Of a stretch of 64,000 nucleotides of DNA, positions 21,639-30,600 are shown piece by piece. The first letter of the stretch is position 1. Each line of letters opens with the position of its first letter. Origin of the DNA: Lichenicola sp965198655 (GTDB lineage: Bacteria; Pseudomonadota; Alphaproteobacteria; Acetobacterales; Acetobacteraceae). The position numbers were made by a program, and so were the translations under genes. The notes below the pieces were generated by a model that saw only the letters and a program-made list of their open reading frames with translations, searched no databases and was not told the origin of the DNA. The DNA is taken from assembly GCA_965198655.1 (NCBI GenBank), contig OZ240668.1:1674001-1738000 (forward strand), in the 5' to 3' direction.

Positions 21639-23445
21639 CAGCGCCCTTCGCGTCGTTCGCCCCTGGCGCCGCCGCAATGCCCGCCCGCGCCGTCTGCGCC
21701 GTCTGCTCGACAGCGTCAGCGCACGGCTGCTGGCGATCATCCTGTGCTCGGTGGTTCCCGTGGCAGCCCTCGGCTCGCTGATGGCCTGGCACAACTACGA
21801 GGTCACCCTCGGCACCAGCTCAAACCGCGCCGCGGTGACCGGGGAAACCCTGAAGGCCCACCTGGACCAGCAGATCATCGACATCACCCGGATGCTGCGC
21901 GCGCTGTCGGCGCAGCCGGACCTGCGCGACCCAGAGCACTGCGGCACCGTGCTGCGCATGGTCCGCGCCCTCGACGTGGTTCCCCTGGCCGACCTGTTCA
22001 TGACCGGGGGGCAGGGCGCCGAGCAATGCCGGCAGGCGAGTCGCACAATCACAGAGCCATCTCCGTCCACCACCGTGGCGACGTCGCGCACCGTGTCGAT
22101 CACGCCGCTGCTCGACGGCGACGGCGCCACCCGCCAGCCGCTGCTCCGCCTCGCGCTGGACACGACCGGACCAGGCGGTCCCGCCCAGCTGGTCGCCGAC
22201 ATGCCGCTGGGCTGGCCGCGCGGCGACCTGGTCGATCCGAACCTCATGGGACCCGGACTCGGCAGCGGCGGCAGCACCGAAGCCTGGCTGGTCGCCGGCG
22301 CCGGCCGCCTGCTGCCGCTCTGCACCGGTTGCGGCTGGCCCGGTCACGCAGCGCCCTCGGGCGCACGTGCCGGGATGCCCGCTCCAGGGCCCGCCCTGGG
22401 CCGGTACCTGAGCCGCAACGTCGTGGCCGGGATGGACCTGCTGGTGACCACCCTGCCGACCGAGGCGGAAAGTCACGCCCTGTCGGTGTTCCTGCGTCGG
22501 GTGATGGCGATCGCGCTGCTGCTGGCGCTTTGCCTGGCGGGCGTGCTGATCGGCGCGTCCCGCCTGATCGTGCAGCCGCTGCGCGCGGTCACGCGGTCGG
22601 TGACCCAGTGGCGGCGCGCCGAAGCCTACGCGCCGCGGCTGACCCGCTCCACGCCGATCGAGCTGCGCCAGCTGTCGCGCGCCTTCGCCGACGCGACCTA
22701 CGCCCTGAGCGCCCACGAGGAACGCCTGCGCGTGGCGGAGTCGCATCAGGCGCTGCTGATCAAGGAGATCCACCACCGGGTGAAGAACAACCTGCAGATC
22801 ATCGCCTCCCTGCTGAACCTCCAGGCCAACCGGATCAGGCAGCCCGAGGCCCGGGCCGAGTTCGCCTCCGCCCGCGACCGCGTCCGCGCGCTCGCGACGC
22901 TGCACCGGCACCTTTATTCCGACGGCGAGCTGCACACGCTGAACATGCGCTCCTTCCTGATCGAGCTGTGCGGCCAGCTGTTCCAGGCGATCGGCGAGAA
23001 GGAGGGGCGCCGCATCCGGCTTGAGATCGAGGCGCCGGACATCGTCATGTCCACCGATCAGGCGGTTCCCCTGGCCCTGGTGGTCACCGAGGCGGTCAGC
23101 AACGCCATCAAGTACGCCTTTCCCGGCGGCCGCAGTGGCCTGGTCTCGGTGCGCCTGGCCGAGGAGGTGGAGGGGATCGCCAAGCTGGTGATCCAGGACG
23201 ACGGCATCGGCATCCCGGCCGGCCGCGCCGAGACCGAGACCGGCATACGCGACGGGCTCGGCATCCAGCTGATCCGCGGCTTCGCCAGGCAGCTCTGCGC
23301 CACCCTCGACGTGGTGGAGGGCGAGGCCGATGCCGAAGGGCGCAGCGAGGGAACGCGCTACACCTTGCTGGTGCCGCTGAACCCGAAGGCGGAGACCTAT
23401 GACGAGGCGGAGGACGCCGTCCAGGACGCGCCGGCGCACGCGTGA
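21622..23445 (+). CDS. membrane sensor histidine kinase, HisKA_2 type
   Basis: A 607-residue sensor kinase, the likely input to PhyR. A transmembrane helix near residues 33-50 (LLAIILCSVVPVAALGSLMA) is followed by a ~230-residue periplasmic sensor region, a second helix (~292-310, VMAIALLLALCLAGVLIG) and a HAMP-like segment. HisKA_2 dimerisation follows, with LIKEIHHRVKNNLQ (phospho-His about 385), then a HATPase domain with EAVSNAIKYAF (N box) and QDDGIGIP (G1). HisKA_2/HWE kinases are the usual partners of PhyR. Cys residues in CTGCGWPG within the sensor region could form a disulfide. The gene overlaps nepR by 17 bp. Confidence 0.9.
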   Translation: MIAVPDSALRVVRPWRRRNARPRRLRRLLDSVSARLLAIILCSVVPVAALGSLMAWHNYEVTLGTSSNRAAVTGETLKAHLDQQIIDITRMLRALSAQPDLRDPEHCGTVLRMVRALDVVPLADLFMTGGQGAEQCRQASRTITEPSPSTTVATSRTVSITPLLDGDGATRQPLLRLALDTTGPGGPAQLVADMPLGWPRGDLVDPNLMGPGLGSGGSTEAWLVAGAGRLLPLCTGCGWPGHAAPSGARAGMPAPGPALGRYLSRNVVAGMDLLVTTLPTEAESHALSVFLRRVMAIALLLALCLAGVLIGASRLIVQPLRAVTRSVTQWRRAEAYAPRLTRSTPIELRQLSRAFADATYALSAHEERLRVAESHQALLIKEIHHRVKNNLQIIASLLNLQANRIRQPEARAEFASARDRVRALATLHRHLYSDGELHTLNMRSFLIELCGQLFQAIGEKEGRRIRLEIEAPDIVMSTDQAVPLALVVTEAVSNAIKYAFPGGRSGLVSVRLAEEVEGIAKLVIQDDGIGIPAGRAETETGIRDGLGIQLIRGFARQLCATLDVVEGEADAEGRSEGTRYTLLVPLNPKAETYDEAEDAVQDAPAHA

Positions 23446-23466
23446 CGTCGTACCAGGGCGCCGGTC

Positions 23467-23502
23467 TGGCGTTTCGCCATCCGCTGGCATGACGTTTCGT
23501 CA
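23467..23502. terminator. two tandem GTTTC-loop hairpins
   Basis: TGGCG-TTT-CGCCA (23467-23479) and TGACG-TTT-CGTCA (23490-23502) are two tandem 13-nt palindromic hairpins with the same loop. They lie just after the sensor kinase stop (23445) and before cydD. They probably terminate the stress operon; a binding site for a dimeric regulator of cydDC is an alternative. Confidence 0.4.
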
Positions 23503-23554
23503 AGGTTTGGATCCGACCCTGTGCACCGGCCCTCCGCGTGGCTAAATCCAGGCG

Positions 23555-25327
23555 ATGACGGCAGACAAGGCTGCAAACAAGGCTCTCGTTCGCGCCTGGT
23601 CGCGCGCCCAATCGCGGATCGGGCGCCGCCAGGCGATGCCGGTCATCCTGCTCGGCCTGGTCAACACCGGGCTCGCGATCGGCCAGGCCTGGTGCATCGC
23701 CTCCTTGCTAACGCGTGCCCTGGCGTGGAGCGTCGCCGCGCGCGCGGCGCTTCCATACGTCGCGCACGCGGCGAGCCGGTCCGGCTGGACCCTGCTGGCG
23801 CTGTTCGGGCTGCTCGCCGTGCTCCGTGCCGTGCTGCTGGTGCAGCAGGACCTGTGGGCCGCACGCACCGCGTCCGGCGCGCGCCGGCGCCTGCGCGGCG
23901 ACGCCTTGTCCGCCATCCTGTCCTGCGGTCCGGCCCTGCTGCGCCGCGAGACCGGCGGAACCCTCACCGCCCTGGTGGTCGACCGCATCGAGGCGCTGGA
24001 CGGCTTCTTCGGCCGCTGGATCCCGGCCGCCAGCCTCGCCGTGGCGTCGCCGGCCCTGGTGCTGGCGGTGGCGTGCGCGGTGCAGCCGCGCGCGGCGCTG
24101 GTGCTGCTCCTGTGCGGGCTGGCGGTTCCGGTGTCGCAGGCGGTGTTCGGCATCGGCGCCGCCGTCGCTGCACGGCAGCAGTTCACCGCCATGGCGCGCC
24201 TGCAGTCCCGCTTCCTCGACCGCATGCGCGGCGTCGCCACCATCGTCCTGGCCGGCCGTGCCGAGGACGAGGCGCTTCGGCTCGGCGCCGCCGCCGACGA
24301 GCTGCGACGGCGCACCATGCGCGTGCTTCGCGTCGCGTTCCTGTCCTCCGCAGCGCTCGACTGCGCCTTCGCCGCGGCGCTGGTGACCATCGCCCTGCTG
24401 GACGGGCACGCCCTGCTGGCTTGGACCGCGACATCCGCCGCCGGCGCCGCCCTGCTGCGTCGCTCGTTGTTCGCGCTGGTGCTGGTGCCGGAGTTCTTCG
24501 CGCCGCTGCGCGCCTTTGCGCTGGCCTATCAGGACCGCATGCAGGCGGCCGGGGCGGCGGAAGCGCTGGACACGCTTGGGGGCGCCCCCGCGGCACCACC
24601 GCCGCCGGCACCCGGGCCGGTCGCGATCCGCACCGTCGCGGCGCACGGGGTGACGGTGGCGTTCGAGCGCGTCGGCTTCACCTGGGACGCGTCGCGCGGG
24701 CCGGTGCTGACCGATGTCAGCTTCCGCATCCCGGCCCGGGAAACTGTGGTGCTGGTCGGCCCGTCGGGCAGCGGCAAGTCCACCCTGATCGAGATGCTGC
24801 TCGGCTTCGTGTCGCCCGACGAGGGCCGCATCACCCTGAACGGCGCCGACCTCGCTTCGATCGTGCCGAGCGCGCTGTCGCAGATGACCGGCTGGATCGG
24901 CCAGCGCCCGCTGCTGTTCGCCGGCTCCATACGCGAGAACGTGCTGTTCGCCCGCCCCGACGCGTCGGAGGCGGAGCTGTCCGCCGCCCTGCGCGCCGCC
25001 GCCGTGGACGGCTTCGCCGCCACCCTGCCGGACGGCCTCGACACCCATGTGGGCGAGGGCGGCCACGGCCTGTCCGGCGGCCAGGCGCAGCGCGTGGCGA
25101 TCGCGCGCGCCTTCCTGCGCAACGCTCCGCTGCTGCTGCTCGACGAGCCGACCGCGCATCTCGACCCGGTCACCGAGCGAGAGATCCTGGACAGCCTCAA
25201 GCGCCTGGCGGTCGGCCGCACCGTGCTGCTGGCCAGCCATTCCTCCGCCGCGCACGCCTTTCCGGGCCGGCGCATCCACCTGTCCCGCGGCCAGGTGGTG
25301 CAGACGGAAGGAGCCGTCTCGGCATGA
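23555..25327 (+). CDS. cydD: heterodimeric thiol exporter CydDC, CydD subunit
   Basis: An ABC exporter half, 590 residues. Residues 1-~330 form six membrane helices (for instance VLVLACAV and LVTIALLDGHALLAW regions); the C-terminal domain has Walker A GPSGSGKST, signature LSGGQAQR and LLLLDEPTAHLD. CydDC exports glutathione/cysteine to the periplasm and is needed for cytochrome bd assembly. The stop overlaps the cydC start by 4 bp. No cydAB oxidase genes lie in the window, so they must be elsewhere or absent. Confidence 0.9.
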   Translation: MTADKAANKALVRAWSRAQSRIGRRQAMPVILLGLVNTGLAIGQAWCIASLLTRALAWSVAARAALPYVAHAASRSGWTLLALFGLLAVLRAVLLVQQDLWAARTASGARRRLRGDALSAILSCGPALLRRETGGTLTALVVDRIEALDGFFGRWIPAASLAVASPALVLAVACAVQPRAALVLLLCGLAVPVSQAVFGIGAAVAARQQFTAMARLQSRFLDRMRGVATIVLAGRAEDEALRLGAAADELRRRTMRVLRVAFLSSAALDCAFAAALVTIALLDGHALLAWTATSAAGAALLRRSLFALVLVPEFFAPLRAFALAYQDRMQAAGAAEALDTLGGAPAAPPPPAPGPVAIRTVAAHGVTVAFERVGFTWDASRGPVLTDVSFRIPARETVVLVGPSGSGKSTLIEMLLGFVSPDEGRITLNGADLASIVPSALSQMTGWIGQRPLLFAGSIRENVLFARPDASEAELSAALRAAAVDGFAATLPDGLDTHVGEGGHGLSGGQAQRVAIARAFLRNAPLLLLDEPTAHLDPVTEREILDSLKRLAVGRTVLLASHSSAAHAFPGRRIHLSRGQVVQTEGAVSA

Positions 25328-27027
25328 GCACCCGGTCCGGTTCCGCCCACTCGCCGATCCTGACCATCCTGTCGCTCTGGCGCCGGCACGCGCCGGCACT
25401 GCTGGGCGGCGTCCTCCTGTCGCTGGCGGCGTTCGTCGTCGGGCTGTCGCTGCTCGCCGCGTCCGGACTGCGCCTCGCCGGCACCGGCGCCGGCCTGGTG
25501 CTGGCTTCGGGCCTGCTGCTCCGGCTGCTCGGCGCGGGACGGGTGCTGCTGCGCTACGGCGAGCGGCTGGCCACCCACGACGCCATGTTCCGGGCACTCG
25601 CCGACCTGCGCGTCTGGTTCTTCCGAGGCGTGGCCCGCAGCGCCGCCGGCGGCATCGGCTTCCGCCGCTCCGGCGACCTCCTGTCGCGCCTGGTCGGCGA
25701 CGTCGAGGCGCTGGACGGGCTTTACCTCCGCATCATCGTGCCGCTGGCCGGCGCCGTCCTGGCCCTGCCGCTGGTGTTCCTGCTGGCGCTGCGTCACGGG
25801 CCGGGCCTTGCCGTCGCCGTGGCGATTCCATTCGCCGCCTCCGCCTTCCTGCTTCCCGTCCTGGCCGCACGCTTGGTCGGCAGGCGGGCCGGATCGCTGT
25901 CGGAGCGGGCCTCCGGCCTGCGCGTCTCGGTGCTGGACCTGGTGGGCGGCCTGCGCGAGATCCGTGCGTTCGGCGCCGAGGACCGGATGCTGGCACGGGT
26001 GACGGCCCGCGAGAACGCGCTCCTGTCGCTGCAGCGTAGGCTGGCCCGCGACGCCGCCCTGGCCGGCGCCGCGTCGTTCCTGTGCCAGCAGGTCGCGGTG
26101 CTGGCCCTGCTTGCCGCCCTGGTCGGCCTCTGGTTCGGACGCATCCCGCCAGCGGCCGGCGCATTGCTGCTGTTCGCGCTATTGGCGGCGTTCGAGCTCG
26201 TCGGCGGGCTGACCCGTGCCGGTGTCCTGGCCGGCCACGTCCGCCACGCCGCCGCGCGCGTGGTGGAGGCCGGCGATCCGGTTGAGGCACCTGCCGTTGC
26301 TCCGATCGACGCGACGGCAGGCGCGGTCCGGGAGCCGCCCGGCCAGGACGTGCCGCAGGGCCACGCGCTGCGTCTACGCGACGTCGGGTTCCGCTGGCAG
26401 CCTGACCGGCCGCCGGTGTTTGAGCACCTGACCCTGGACATCCCCGCCGGCGCCCGCGTCGCCATCCTGGGCCCGTCCGGATCCGGCAAGTCAAGCCTGG
26501 CCGCGCTGCTGCTGCGCATCGCCGTGCCGCAGCACGGCAGCATCACCCTGGGCGGTGCAGCACTCGACAGGATCGACCAGGCGACGCTGCGGACGCGGAT
26601 CGCCTGGCTCAGCCAGTCCACCCACCTGTTCGCCGACACGGTGCGCGCCAACCTCCTGCTCGGCCGTCCGGACGCCACTGACGCCCAGCTCTGGGAGGCG
26701 CTCGACCAGGCCGAGATCGGCGACGCCGTGCGCGCGCTGCCCGACCGGCTGGACGCCTGGCTCGGCGAGGGCGGCACCGGCCTGTCCGGCGGACAAGCGC
26801 GCCGCGTGGCGCTGGCCCGCACCCTGCTGTCCCCGGCTCCGATCCTGATCCTGGACGAGCCGGCGACCGGCCTCGACGCCCACACCGAGCAGGCCTTCCT
26901 GTCGACGCTGAACCAGGTCGCGTCCGGCCGCACGGTGATCCTGATCGCGCACCGCCTGACCGGGGTCGAACGGCTCGACCGGATCTGGCGCCTGGCCGGC
27001 GGCATCGCCTCCGCCGCGGCGGCCTGA
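25324..27027 (+). CDS. cydC: heterodimeric thiol exporter CydDC, CydC subunit
   Basis: The partner ABC exporter half, 567 residues. The N-terminal membrane domain starts with LLGGVLLSLAAFVVGLSLLA, and LRLLGAGRVLLRYGERLATH is typical of CydC. The nucleotide-binding domain has GPSGSGKSS, LSGGQARR and LILDEPATGLD. The ATG lies in the ATGA overlap with cydD, which ensures 1:1 synthesis. Together the subunits form the inner-membrane reductant exporter. Confidence 0.9.
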   Translation: MSTRSGSAHSPILTILSLWRRHAPALLGGVLLSLAAFVVGLSLLAASGLRLAGTGAGLVLASGLLLRLLGAGRVLLRYGERLATHDAMFRALADLRVWFFRGVARSAAGGIGFRRSGDLLSRLVGDVEALDGLYLRIIVPLAGAVLALPLVFLLALRHGPGLAVAVAIPFAASAFLLPVLAARLVGRRAGSLSERASGLRVSVLDLVGGLREIRAFGAEDRMLARVTARENALLSLQRRLARDAALAGAASFLCQQVAVLALLAALVGLWFGRIPPAAGALLLFALLAAFELVGGLTRAGVLAGHVRHAAARVVEAGDPVEAPAVAPIDATAGAVREPPGQDVPQGHALRLRDVGFRWQPDRPPVFEHLTLDIPAGARVAILGPSGSGKSSLAALLLRIAVPQHGSITLGGAALDRIDQATLRTRIAWLSQSTHLFADTVRANLLLGRPDATDAQLWEALDQAEIGDAVRALPDRLDAWLGEGGTGLSGGQARRVALARTLLSPAPILILDEPATGLDAHTEQAFLSTLNQVASGRTVILIAHRLTGVERLDRIWRLAGGIASAAAA

Positions 27028-27124
27028 TCAGGCGTTGCCGAACACGCTACTCTGGATACGCCGCATTGACGGTTCCGGTCCCATGACGGCACGTGGTGAT
27101 GCAACAACTTCGGGATCCGTGTCC

Positions 27125-27514
27125 ATGCGTCGCTTGTCCATCCTCGCCGCGATCTGCCTGTTGTCGGGCTGTGCCACGTCCGGAGGCGGCGAGACCGGTC
27201 GCAAGTACGTCGTCTTCTTCACCAAGGGCTCGGCCGAGATCGACGCTCCCGGCCGCGCCGTGGTGTCCGAGGCCGCCGCCGTGGCGCTGCGTCATCCCGA
27301 CATCCCCCTCCTGGTCGCCGGCTACGCGGCGGCGCACGGCAACCTCGGCGCCGACGAGACCATCTCCGCGTCCCGTGCCGACTCCGTGGCGGCCGCATTG
27401 CGGGCCGACGGGGTCCCGGCCGCACGCATCACCGAGCGCGCCCGCGCCCCGGCGAACGAGGATCCCGCGGTGGCTGCCCGCCGGGTCGAGATCGGCTTCG
27501 TGTCCCCGACCTGA
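27125..27514 (+). CDS. small OmpA-like lipoprotein
   Basis: A 129-residue lipoprotein. The signal peptide ends in the lipobox LLSGC, with Cys16 the predicted lipidated residue. The mature part is a compact OmpA-C-like peptidoglycan-binding fold: YVVFFTKGSAEID at its start (cf. the family's V.F..gSa.l), AGYAAAHGNLGADETIS in the middle and SRADSVAAAL followed by RRVEIGFV at the end. It probably tethers the outer membrane to the cell wall. I chose the ATG at 27125 because it starts the signal peptide. It lies between cydC and recQ (9-bp gap) without obvious functional link. Confidence 0.8.
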   Translation: MRRLSILAAICLLSGCATSGGGETGRKYVVFFTKGSAEIDAPGRAVVSEAAAVALRHPDIPLLVAGYAAAHGNLGADETISASRADSVAAALRADGVPAARITERARAPANEDPAVAARRVEIGFVSPT

Positions 27515-27523
27515 TCCGGTCCG

Positions 27524-29377
27524 GTGCTGCACGTCGAGCACACGCGGGCGGGAACCACGGGCGACACTCCGGACGCGGTGCTGTCGCGTGTGTTCGGCTT
27601 CCCCGGCTTCCGCGGCCTGCAGCGACAGGCGGTCGACCGCGTGATGGCGGGCGGCGACGCGCTGGTGCTGATGCCGACCGGCGGCGGCAAGAGCATCTGC
27701 TACCAGGTGCCGGCGCTGTGCCGTCCCGGCACCGGGCTGGTGGTCTCGCCGCTGATCGCGCTGATGGACGACCAGGTCGCGGCCTTGCGCCAACTCGGCG
27801 TCAACGCCGGCGCGCTGCATTCCGAGCTCGACCCGGACGAGGCCAACCGCATCCGCAACGACCTCGCCGCCGGCCGTCTCGACCTGCTCTACGTGTCGCC
27901 CGAGCGTCTGCTGTCGGGCAACATGCTCGACCGCCTGTCGCGGATCGAGATCTCGGTGATCGCCATCGACGAGGCGCACTGCGTGTCCGCCTGGGGCCAC
28001 GAGTTCCGCCCCGAGTACCGCGCCCTGGCGCAGCTGCCGCAGCGCCTGCCCGGCGTGCCGCGCATCGCGCTCACCGCCACCGCCGACCCGCGCACCCGGG
28101 CCGACATCATCGACGCCCTGGCGATGCCGGACGCCGAGGTGCTGGTCGCAAGCTTCCACCGCGCCAACCTGCATATCGCCGCCCGTCCCAAGGGCTCCGA
28201 GCTGACCCAGCTGATGGAGCTGCTTGGCCGGCACCGCGGCGAGGCGTCGATCGTGTATTGCGGCAGCCGCAACAAGACCGAGCGCATCGCCCGCTCGCTC
28301 CGCGAGCGCGACTGGCCCGCGATCCCGTTCCACGCCGGCCTGTCGCCGATTGAGAAGCGCGCCGGCCTGCTGCGCTTCCGCTCCGGCGAGCCGGTGGTGA
28401 TCGTCGCCACCATCGCCTTCGGCATGGGCATAGACCGCCCCGACGTGCGCTCGGTGGTGCACCTCGACATGCCGGACAGCCCGGAAGGCTACTACCAGCA
28501 GATCGGCCGTGCCGGCCGCGACGGCGAGCGCTCCGACACCCTGCTTCTGTTCGGGGGCGAGGACATGGCCCGCGCCCGCCACTGGCTGGACCAGAGCCAG
28601 GCGCCGCCGGCGCAGAAGCGCGTCATGAGCCAGCGCCTGGAGAGCATGATCGGCCTCGCCGAGACCACCGGCTGCCGCACCCGCGCCCTGCTTGGCTGCT
28701 TCGGGGAGTCCCTCGGCCAGGACTGCGGCCACTGCGACAACTGCCACAACCCGCTTGCCACCTTCGACGGCACGGTGGCCGCCCAGAAGGTGCTGTCCGC
28801 TATCTATCGCACCGGCCAGATGTTCGGCGCCCTGCACATCGTCTCCGTGCTGCGCGGCAAGCAGACCGACGCCGTCAAGCGCCACCGCCACGACGAGCTG
28901 GCCCTGTACGGCATCGGCAAGGAGAAGCCCGACACCTTCTGGCGCTCCGTAATCCGCCAGCTCGTCGCCCGCGGCGCGCTGCGCATCCACGGCGAGTACG
29001 CCAGCCTCGCCCTGCAGGAGGAGGTCGCCCGCCCCATCCTGCGCGGCGAGCAGCCCGTCCTGCTCGCCGAGGACGCCGCCGCCTCCCTGGCCGACGCCGT
29101 CGCCCCCACCACCCGCTCCGGCAGCGCCGCCGGCCAGCCCCGCCCCCTGGACGGCAGCGCCGAGTCCCGCTTCCAGGCCCTGCGCGCCTGGCGCCTCAAG
29201 GAGGCCCGCGCCCAGGCCGTCCCCCCCTACGTCATCTTCGCCGACGCTACCCTGCGCGACATCGCCGCCGACCGCCCCAACACCCTAACCACCCTGGCCG
29301 AGATCAAGGGCGTCGGCGCCTCCAAGCTGGAACGCTATGGCGACGCCGTCCTCGACGTCCTCCGCGACGCCGGATGA
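27524..29377 (+). CDS. recQ: ATP-dependent DNA helicase RecQ
   Basis: A 3'-5' superfamily 2 helicase of 617 residues, involved in recombination and replication-fork repair. Motif I is MPTGGGKSICYQ, motif II DEAHCVSAWGHEFRPEY (the DEAH box plus the RecQ aromatic-rich loop), motif III ALTATADPRT and motif VI QQIGRAGRDG. The zinc-binding site is ...CGHCDNC, the winged-helix RQC domain follows, and a C-terminal HRDC domain (~residues 540-615) ends the protein. The start is a GTG. Codon choice in the last ~350 bp shifts to strongly C-rich. Confidence 0.95.
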   Translation: MLHVEHTRAGTTGDTPDAVLSRVFGFPGFRGLQRQAVDRVMAGGDALVLMPTGGGKSICYQVPALCRPGTGLVVSPLIALMDDQVAALRQLGVNAGALHSELDPDEANRIRNDLAAGRLDLLYVSPERLLSGNMLDRLSRIEISVIAIDEAHCVSAWGHEFRPEYRALAQLPQRLPGVPRIALTATADPRTRADIIDALAMPDAEVLVASFHRANLHIAARPKGSELTQLMELLGRHRGEASIVYCGSRNKTERIARSLRERDWPAIPFHAGLSPIEKRAGLLRFRSGEPVVIVATIAFGMGIDRPDVRSVVHLDMPDSPEGYYQQIGRAGRDGERSDTLLLFGGEDMARARHWLDQSQAPPAQKRVMSQRLESMIGLAETTGCRTRALLGCFGESLGQDCGHCDNCHNPLATFDGTVAAQKVLSAIYRTGQMFGALHIVSVLRGKQTDAVKRHRHDELALYGIGKEKPDTFWRSVIRQLVARGALRIHGEYASLALQEEVARPILRGEQPVLLAEDAAASLADAVAPTTRSGSAAGQPRPLDGSAESRFQALRAWRLKEARAQAVPPYVIFADATLRDIAADRPNTLTTLAEIKGVGASKLERYGDAVLDVLRDAG

Positions 29378-29386
29378 AAGAAAGGG

Positions 29387-29429
29387 CAGGGGCTCTGCCC
29401 CTGAAACCCCGGCAAAGGCTCGCCTTTGC
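29387..29429. repeat. twin-hairpin intergenic repeat, copy 1
   Basis: CAGGGGC-TCT-GCCCCTG (29387-29403) and GCAAAGGC-TC-GCCTTTGC (29412-29429) lie ten bases after the recQ stop. The second hairpin shares its AAAGGCTCGCCTTT core with copy 3 after valS; a GGGGC...GCCCC hairpin is common to all three copies. It may terminate recQ transcription. Confidence 0.6.
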
Positions 29430-29955
29430 GGTCCAGAATTGTTCGACTTCCTCTGACTTAAGCCGATTTCTGTGACCTATGTGATAATAAGAGGATGGAC
29501 GGTCGCGGAAGGAGGCTGGTGCTGTAGTTTCAGAAGGCGCGCTGGTAGCAGCTAGCAAGAAATGATCCGATAACGTCCTTTATCAGGGGTGATGGGACCT
29601 GAACCAGCGCTGATCCGGATGTGCTGGTCACCTTGTAGCAGCGTCAAAGCACGTCGGAGTCCAAATAAAGAGCACGAGCAACTAAGCTTTTCCCAAACCT
29701 GTCTCGGCTGCGGCAAGGATCAACGATCCCCATCTCGGGTTGCCCGAAATCCGGCCCTTGCACTACCCACCATCCTCGCGTCCTCCAAGCCACCCGATGA
29801 CACCACTTTTCGACACCACGCCGCCCCATGTTCGCCCCGTTCACATCCCCATTTCCCCTCCACGCGCTTTCCGCGCATCATGTTCGTCTCGCATCCCCGA
29901 CCCTGACATCCAGCTCTCCCGAACCCGTCCCTGTATCCACTCCCGGACACCCCCG
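29430..29955. other. intergenic region, no gene seen
   Basis: About 525 bp between the recQ repeat and the oxygenase gene. The first part (29440-29700) is noticeably AT-richer than the genome; the last ~220 bp is C-rich and nearly free of G runs on the plus strand. Open frames exist, but none has protein-like composition or a plausible ribosome-binding site. It probably holds the promoter of the oxygenase gene and may be the residue of a decayed gene. Confidence 0.35.
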
Positions 29956-30591
29956 ATGCCCGACATCGCCGTGCGCGGCCTCTTCGCCACCCCCGTCGCC
30001 GCCGTCCAGCTCCCGAGCGCCGCCGCCCGCAACGCCACCCTCCGCGCCACCATCCTTGCCCGCCGCGACGCCACCCCCTCCGTCCAGGCCTCCAACGCCG
30101 GCGGCTGGCACTCCCCCCGCGACCTTGCCGACTGGGCCGGCCCCGCCGCCACCGAGATCCTCGACCTCGCCCGACAGGTCGCGACCCAGATGATCGCCGA
30201 CCGCCACGGCCAGCCGGTCCGCCCGCGCTGGACCATCCAGGCCTGGGCCAACGTCAATGGCCCCGGCGACGGCAACATCTGCCACTACCATCCCGGCGCG
30301 TTCTGGTCCGGCACCTACTACGTCGACGACGGCGGCTGCGCCGACGACCCGTCGCTCGGCGGCGAGTTCGAGATGCTCGACCCCCGTGGCCCCGGCCCAG
30401 GCATGTACGCCCCAGCGCTCAAGTTCGCCGGCGAGGACGGCGCCTCCGCCGGCAGCGGCGAGACCATCCGCCCGCGCCCCGGCCTGCTGGTCCTGTTCCC
30501 GTCCTGGCTGTTCCACCAGGTCCGCCCCTACCGCGGCAGCGCGCTCCGCATCTCGCTCGCCTTCAATCTCGGCCTCGCCGATGCCGCTTGA
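29956..30591 (+). CDS. putative 2-oxoglutarate/Fe(II) oxygenase (TIGR02466-like)
   Basis: A 211-residue protein resembling the TIGR02466/PHM7-like family of putative 2OG-Fe(II) oxygenases. GGWHSPRDL in the N-terminal third and ICHYHPGAFWSGTYYVDDG, which holds a likely metal His, match the family. The second metal ligand and the 2OG-binding Arg are probably in FPSWLFHQVRPYRGSALRIS. The substrate is unknown. The start MPDIAVRGLFATPV fits family N-termini; longer frames read into Pro/Ser-rich sequence. The gene ends 9 bp before glpR. Codon use is markedly C-rich. Confidence 0.75.
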   Translation: MPDIAVRGLFATPVAAVQLPSAAARNATLRATILARRDATPSVQASNAGGWHSPRDLADWAGPAATEILDLARQVATQMIADRHGQPVRPRWTIQAWANVNGPGDGNICHYHPGAFWSGTYYVDDGGCADDPSLGGEFEMLDPRGPGPGMYAPALKFAGEDGASAGSGETIRPRPGLLVLFPSWLFHQVRPYRGSALRISLAFNLGLADAA

Positions 30592-30600
30592 CCGCGTCCC

